A DNA stretch of 64,000 nucleotides, from contig OU015498.1 of NCBI GenBank assembly GCA_907164885.2, positions 89,076,142-89,140,141 of the forward strand. Reading direction: 5' to 3'. The translations under genes and the position numbers were made by a program. The notes beneath the pieces are model-generated. The model did not search any database, was not told where the DNA came from, and saw nothing but the letters and a program-made list of their open reading frames with translations. Positions 58,413-64,000 of the stretch are shown piece by piece. Source of the stretch: Dolomedes plantarius. Taxonomy: Eukaryota; Arthropoda; Arachnida; Araneae; Dolomedidae. The first letter of the stretch is position 1. Each line of letters starts with the position of its first letter.

Positions 58413-60028
58413 GTAATTGCAATATCTATATTACATTACTGAATGTTTCTAAGCACAATGCATTTTAGTATAATGATGGGATGCGAAGCTTGGAAGTTCT
58501 AAAGCTTAAGGGGACAAGGGCACATTAACCTTGTATTTTAAATGTTTAATATTTTACTTAATATACCGCATGAGTATAATAAATATTCTTTTTTACTGCA
58601 TTGAATTCACTTAGAATTCACAAATAAGTATTTTGTGGAAGGATAAGACTTGTTTCTCAAATCTTTTTTTCAAAAATGCTAGAATTTTTCAAAATTCTCC
58701 ATGCGCATTCATTTTTTCTGATTTTTTCCAAATTTCTCAAGGTTGTTAATTGAAGTGTTTGTCCTAAAACTGTGCATAGTTCTTTGAAAACTCAAATTTT
58801 TCAAATTTATAGACCATGAAATAACGTAAAAACATGCGAAAACATAAAAAGATTACTAGCAGAATTTAAAACAAAGTTGTTTAAGACTTTAGATTGACAC
58901 AAGAAAAAAAATCAATGCCCAATTATGTTTATAAACATATGGTAAACTTACATTAAACAATTTACGGGTTTTAGAGAATATGGAATCCGCATGGAGCATT
59001 TTGAAAAATGTTAGAATTTTTGGAAAAAAAAAATTGAGAAACAGGCATTATTCTTCCAAAAATCCTTATTTTGAATTCTGAGGGTCTTCAATACAGTAAA
59101 AAAAATAACAATTATTCTCATTCTCAGAGCCGGGTAAACACAAACGGGCCGGGTGCACAAACAAACAAACAGCATCATCATCATCATCATCAAAAACACA
59201 ATAAATAATTTACACTAGTAAAAATGAAAATACTTTGGATATCGTATTCATGTGAATTTCAATGAATATAATTAACAATAATAAACAAATGATAATCAAT
59301 AAAATTATTTATAAGTTATATAAATCTTAATTTTTATTAATTATGTTATCATTGTTATTTACAAATAATAATATTAATAATCTTAATTATAATAATAATA
59401 CATTATTTTAACTATTGCAAATGAAAATATTTTGTTTACGGTGTTTGTATATCAGTCTTGTATGAATGCGTCATTCTGGTAAAAAAAGTAAATTAAAAGT
59501 TTGTTAGAAGAGGAAAGTCCCATGATATGCCCTTTCTTGATAAAATCAGATCAGTGTAAATTTAAGTAAGTTATACAGCAATTTAGACTTAAACTGTGAT
59601 ACAGCCCTGACAATTTTAAAACCTAGCTATTTGAATAGCTGTCTTATAATTGCTCTGGGTCAGAATGTATGTAAATACTCAGTTTTGCACCCGAATAATG
59701 TGTCTTGATGGCTAAAGTCATCTACCGAATATAACACTGCGAGAGAGGCTATCTATGGATTATGTTTCCCTACTTGTTATAGTGTGAAATAGGATATATT
59801 TTTATTTTTAACAGGCTGATAAGGTGGGATTTCATGTAAGCAAAGTAAACCCCTGAGACTTACTTTAGGATTTTAAGACAAAATAGCAAGAGTAAGAGCT
59901 TCTGTGTGAGAAAGCGTTTACTTGGGGACTATTATAGGAATTAAAAACTAACAAAAAATCAGTAGAAAGTATCTAAATTATGCAACGTTGCATTTCGATC
60001 CCATGAAGAAACGCGATCGCAAAAAGAA

Positions 60029-60030
<2 letters not shown>
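58413..60030. other. Downstream part of the PK4 duplication unit
   Basis: No second exon seen. AT-rich. 59440-59730 matches 55500-55930 after PK3. A (CAT)n tract lies at about 59171-59190. Confidence 0.55.

Positions 60031-60120
<90 letters not shown>
60031..60120. repeat. (AC)n(AT)n(GT)n composite palindrome
   Basis: About 34 bp of AC, 24 bp of AT and 28 bp of GT in direct succession make one self-complementary stretch of nearly 90 bp. It adjoins the MITE that begins at about 60121. Confidence 0.95.
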
Positions 60121-60518
60121 CGTAAAATCATGACTATAATACGCACAAGTGAATAATACGCATGCTTGATTTTGCTCGAAATTTACGAAAAAAATTAAAA
60201 TTCGACTATGATACGAACCCATAACTTTTGAATATTTTATTTAAAAATTGCAGAAATACTTATTAACGTAAATAAAATTTGTAATAAATATAAACGAAAA
60301 CGTCAAATTCAGCAGCAAAAAAAAACTTAATTTTTTAATTCAAAACAAACAATGCTGTCATATTATCAGTCTTAATCACTTTCACTAGAATACAGCTCAT
60401 CTATTGTTTGTCGTTTATTCAGTGTTTAAAACTACATTTTTTGTACACGAGTATAATGCGTATCCTCATTTTTACGGACTAAAATGTGGAAAAAGAGTAT
60501 TATACTCAAGATTTTACG
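60121..60518. mobile_element. Tigger/pogo-like MITE
   Basis: The left end cgtaaaatcatgactataat and the complement of the right end (cgtaaaatcttgagtataat) match over about 24 bp with few differences. The motif tacg(c/a)a-tataat recurs inside both ends. Non-coding, 398 bp. Confidence 0.65.
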
Positions 60519-60743
60519 TTTAATATATATATATTAACTGATGTAATAATAGCATGATTGTTCACTTTTTATTCTTGCTTAACTCTCATACATTCAATGA
60601 TTTCTCAAGTATTTTTAAACTAATTATTCACTAGTTTCCCTCAAATTTTTGTTACTCCAGAGAGATTAAAAGTATAGAATTGTTTCTCGACATTCGGTAT
60701 ATTTACTGACAAAAAAAAAAGTTTGAAGGTGTCATATTAAATA

Positions 60744-61036
60744 ATTTCTCCGAGTTTTGCGCGCTAAGGGAAAAACGCGTATGAAAATTCCCCTACAATA
60801 TCCCTAAACTCGTTGAAACTAACGCAGTTTCGGAGGAATGCTGTGAGAGACCAGATGTGCGGTTGTTGATTATCATCCGCATCAGATTCTTGTCGGTTAT
60901 CTCACATGCGTGTATTTTACAAACAGAGCGCTGATGCACGGATGTTAACATTTCCTCTCGTGTTTCAAGTGCTCGCAGCGCAATATAAAGTTCAACTTTT
61001 GTGAATGTTGTTGGAATAACTTTCTTGAAGAGGAGA
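60744..61036 (+). promoter_or_regulatory. Promoter-like conserved block of PK5
   Basis: Motif order as in the other two units: ctccgagttttgcgcgctaa, aatatccctaa, gcgctgatg, and aatataaa at 60982-60989, then ttgttggaataactttcttg, which is identical to the PK3 unit. The TATA motif is 907 bp before the start codon. Confidence 0.5.
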
Positions 61037-61888
61037 AATAAATTTCCCCCCTCTTTTATTTTGATTTGAGCTTATATCCGGTGAAATTTTTATACGTATA
61101 AAGATAATCCTGTAGAAAATGAATGAAAACTACATACAATGGCTTTAGTTGAAGATATTATATAGACGAGAAATTTGATAAAGAAATATGGACGGTTTTT
61201 AACCATCCTAAATTATTTTAGCATACGCCCTAGACTGATTATGGCGCTATTTATGCTTTCTATGGTTTCGGTTAAAAATATTCCACAGATATAAGGAATT
61301 CTGATTCAGCTAAAATTCATATAAATTTCAGACTCCAGTTTGCAAATTTATTTATTTGCATAATATCGTACTTCGTGGAAAATACTTTATGCTAAATTAT
61401 AATTGCGAAATATTCCGCTGCTTATAATTTTTTCCTCGCTTGAATTTTTTTTTGCCTATGCGAGAAATTAGTTTAATTATAACTATAATATAGTATCATT
61501 GATTTTACTATATAATGAAAATCAATAAAAAAATATTTTTCTTCTATTAAAAATCGTCAATAGGATAATCAAATCACGAGTTTTTTTAATTCTGAAGAAC
61601 GTGTAGTTGTTATTTAATTAATGTTAAATTTCTGACATCTTCTCTGAACATGGAAAAGACTTGACAAAACACCTGTTTATGTATAGTTTTATGCTAAGTG
61701 CGGAACAAAATTGGAGGAAACTTTGTTCCTCCTGACTTTTATGCTGAAGGCGTAAACAAAATTTTGACATTTGAAGTAACTTTTTTTTTTTTTTTCGTCG
61801 AGAGGGAAGCAAAAAATACGATCACCGAACTAATCTATCTGATTCATAATTGAAAGGAAAATAAATCTGCTGAACGTTTTAATTCACG

Positions 61889-62706
61889 ATGATTAACGAA
61901 AATCTCCGAAATTTGTATAAGATAATTGACCGTTGCAGTCTCAGTAAGGTGGGTTATATTGTTTTTCTCTTTGCGGGAACGGTGTTGCTCTGCACACATG
62001 TATCTTTGATTTTTCTGACCACCAACTGCACTGCTTGTCTGGACGACACTCATGAGGGTGCCAGCGTGCACTTAAATACAACAGGTATTGTTTGTGATTA
62101 TAAATTTGAATTTGCAGTCGAAATGGCATGGTTTGTGGTTCTGGGGCTAACCAGCGCCTGTCTGCTTACAGACTTACTGGTGGACGCGTTAAAAAGAGAG
62201 CGTGTATTTCCAACTTTGAATCTCGACAGGGGCATCATCCGGCAAACCAACGACTTCCGGAAGGAATACTTAAAGACAGTTCTTTTTCAAATGGAACACT
62301 TACCTGAATTGGAAATATTAATTAGCGACACTTCTGACGTCGTATTCGATTATTATCACCCAAACCTGCTCCTGGAAAATGGTCTGGACGGCAATATTTT
62401 TGTCAAAGTGGATGATTTCTTGTTCGGAGCGTCCAGACCTTTTTATAAAGCAGACATCGAAGTCTTCTTCCCTCGCCCTTATTTCAAAACTATGTCTATT
62501 ATTATGAGAGACGTACTGAAAGGTGCCCAGTACCTTCAGGAATGGAATATCTACCATCTGAATATACAGCCGAAGAATATTTGGGTCCCGGTGACGTCTG
62601 GAAGAAGGAACGGGTTTGTGGCGAAAATTAGAGGTTTCTCTTTCGCCCAAACCTCGGAGAGTAAAGAAGTTTCTAAACAAGCAGTTGGACTAGAAGAATT
62701 TATGAG
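61889..62706 (+). CDS. PK5 exon 1: two-TM pseudokinase, most degenerate motifs
   Basis: Codes for 272 residues plus two bases. Helix 1 is at about 21-43. The loop has NCTAC, a glycosylation site NTT and VCDYK. Helix 2 is at about 76-97, then LKRER. The kinase-like part has YHPNLLLENG, VDDFLFG, IMRDVLKGAQYL, HLNIQPKNIWVPV (Asn225 for Asp), and IRGFSFAQ, where even the first Gly of GGF is Arg (248-250). The donor is AG|GTATTT, phase 2; the unspliced frame stops at 62770. The frame is intact, so it is probably still under some constraint, but it is the most diverged of the PK3-PK5 set in the signature motifs. Confidence 0.75.
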
Positions 62707-63003
62707 GTATTTAAATATCTATGCTATGCTAAATTATCTCATGCCAAGGTCCGAAGCTGTTAATTCTTAAACTGCCAGTCAAAAGTAGTCATGTATAACT
62801 TACGATGAATGCAAACTAATACTATTCCTAGTAAACCTCAAAAATATAATATACTAGCACGACTGTTCTTCAGTAATTCTTTCTTAGTCCTTAAGTAGGT
62901 GAACGCATGTTTATATGTAATAAAGTTAGATATTCAGATACCAAGCAGGGGGACTTTACTACAATAATTTGTATTATTAAGAAGTTATATATATGCTCCA
63001 ACT
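62707..63003. other. Downstream of PK5
   Basis: 62750-62870 resembles the sequence after PK3 (gatgaatgcaaactaat and tcctagtaaac segments). No second exon before the window ends. Confidence 0.5.
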
Positions 63004-63070
63004 AGCTGAATACCCATACTTCGCTACGGAGTACATTCAAATTAAATACAACGGTCAATCTATGAAATTA

Positions 63071-63113
<43 letters not shown>

Positions 63114-63290
63114 TTATTTATTTATTTATTTATAATAAATACAACGATCAATGTATGAAACTGATGTAAAAAAACAAAAAAAAATATTTATAAAAAATTG
63201 TAACGGATATTTTTATAGACAAAATAATGTAGAAGAAAATATTCAAATTAAACGTAATAGAATATAGTAAAGACATACTAAACATATTGC
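63004..63290 (+). repeat. Interspersed repeat R, copy 3 (truncated)
   Basis: Starts tagctgaatacccatacttc and continues with the same AT-rich interior as the copy at 34689 (tagacaaaataatgtagaag). It contains (TA)n at 63079-63110 and (TTTA)n to about 63133. The tail is missing. Confidence 0.65.
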
Positions 63291-63848
63291 GGGCAATGGA
63301 ATATTTTGTGTTTGCTATTATACGCCTGTCCGTGAGCAACAGAAATATTCATTTTTTCTTCGTCCGTGCGTTTTCTTTGAGCCAGGATAGTTCCTAAACA
63401 ATTTTTCACTTAGGTACTGAACTTGGGGATTTTGTTTAACTATTTTTTTTACGTGATAATGCAAATAAAATGAAACTGCTGATAACGGTAAACAAGGCCA
63501 GGCCGATCAACTGTAGCTCACGAGGTAAGTTTTGAAATCGACTCCTTTTCAAATTTTTAGACTCTAAGTAATGAACACATTACTTTTAGAAATAGTTACT
63601 TAACATAGTTAATAACAGACAATTGATAATAATAATTAATAACAGACAATTTAGGAAAATTATGTATTAAATAATGAAAAACTTTTTACTTATTTAAGAA
63701 AAAAATTATAAATATTTACAGAACTTAAAAAGACAAAAGAAGTGAATAAATTTTAATATAATTTGTTACGCCATAAAAATAATAGCTAAATTATTGTTAG
63801 AGCCTTTATTGCAGTAAAACGTATGAGTGCATCTCTACAACATATACA
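63291..63848. other. Non-coding stretch
   Basis: No recognisable features. Confidence 0.4.
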
Positions 63849-64000
63849 GTAACCACTGCTTATAGTGATCAGTGGTTATAAGAATCAACCGTTTATAAGC
63901 ATCAATATCGCGAAAAAAAAATAAATGTATTATTTCCATGTTAAAATTTTCGCTTTAAAGAATCTGGCGGTTTAAATCCACCGGTTTTAAGAATCAGTTT
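63849..64000 (+). mobile_element. Tigger-like terminus, cut by window end
   Basis: cagtaaccactgcttatagt followed by repeated (a/g)tttataag(c/a)atca motifs resembles the end of a Tigger-type element. Only the left end is inside the window. Confidence 0.55.

Overview
The window looks like intergenic and intronic DNA from an animal nuclear genome, most likely an arthropod and plausibly a spider or other arachnid. The reasons are the AT-rich background, introns of several kb, tRNA-headed SINEs, many Tc1/mariner, hAT, Tigger and piggyBac-type DNA transposons, and simple-sequence tracts throughout. No bacterial gene organisation is present. The taxonomic call is an inference from style, not from a marker gene.

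The main cellular content is a family of five related plus-strand coding exons, here called PK1 to PK5 (15046-15884, 45285-46102, 53963-54768, 57595-58412, 61889-62706). Each encodes two transmembrane helices around a short Cys-containing loop, then a cytoplasmic protein-kinase-like region that lacks a recognisable Gly-rich loop and ATP-binding lysine, keeps a kinase catalytic-loop skeleton (H-L-D/N-x-Q-P-K/R), and has GGF or RGF where kinases have DFG. All five end at the same protein position in an AG|GT donor of phase 2. PK1 has a convincing second exon 7.8 kb downstream (23698-24148) carrying the kinase alpha-F helix signature (D-T-W-C-I-G). No such exon is visible after PK2 to PK5. PK3, PK4 and PK5 sit in a tandem array of 3.6-4.3 kb units that share a promoter-like upstream block with a TATA motif. 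They may be separate truncated paralogues, or alternative first exons that splice to shared exons beyond the window.

Layout. 1-15 kb: transposon-rich and gene-poor (SINEs, a DUF4817-type transposase remnant, TTAA-flanked MITEs, a hAT MITE, a Tc1 with perfect 30-bp termini, a probable solo LTR, a transposase-derived pseudogene abutting another Tc1, and a piggyBac-like element). 15-24.2 kb: PK1, whose intron contains SINEs, a Tc1 copy, and a 170-bp satellite array with inverted flanks. 24-25 kb: a 145-bp tandem array that begins inside the last PK1 coding exon. 25-45 kb: mostly nested non-autonomous elements (TTAA MITEs, hAT MITEs with 8-bp target duplications, a mariner with a nested hAT MITE, a GC-rich palindromic MITE, a tandem triplication near 36.4 kb, and a Tigger remnant). 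45-64 kb: PK2 to PK5, separated by SINEs, a second copy of the intronic Tc1 family, a piggyBac-like element, TTAA MITEs and long dinucleotide tracts.

All similarity statements come from reading motifs by eye. No database search or alignment was run.
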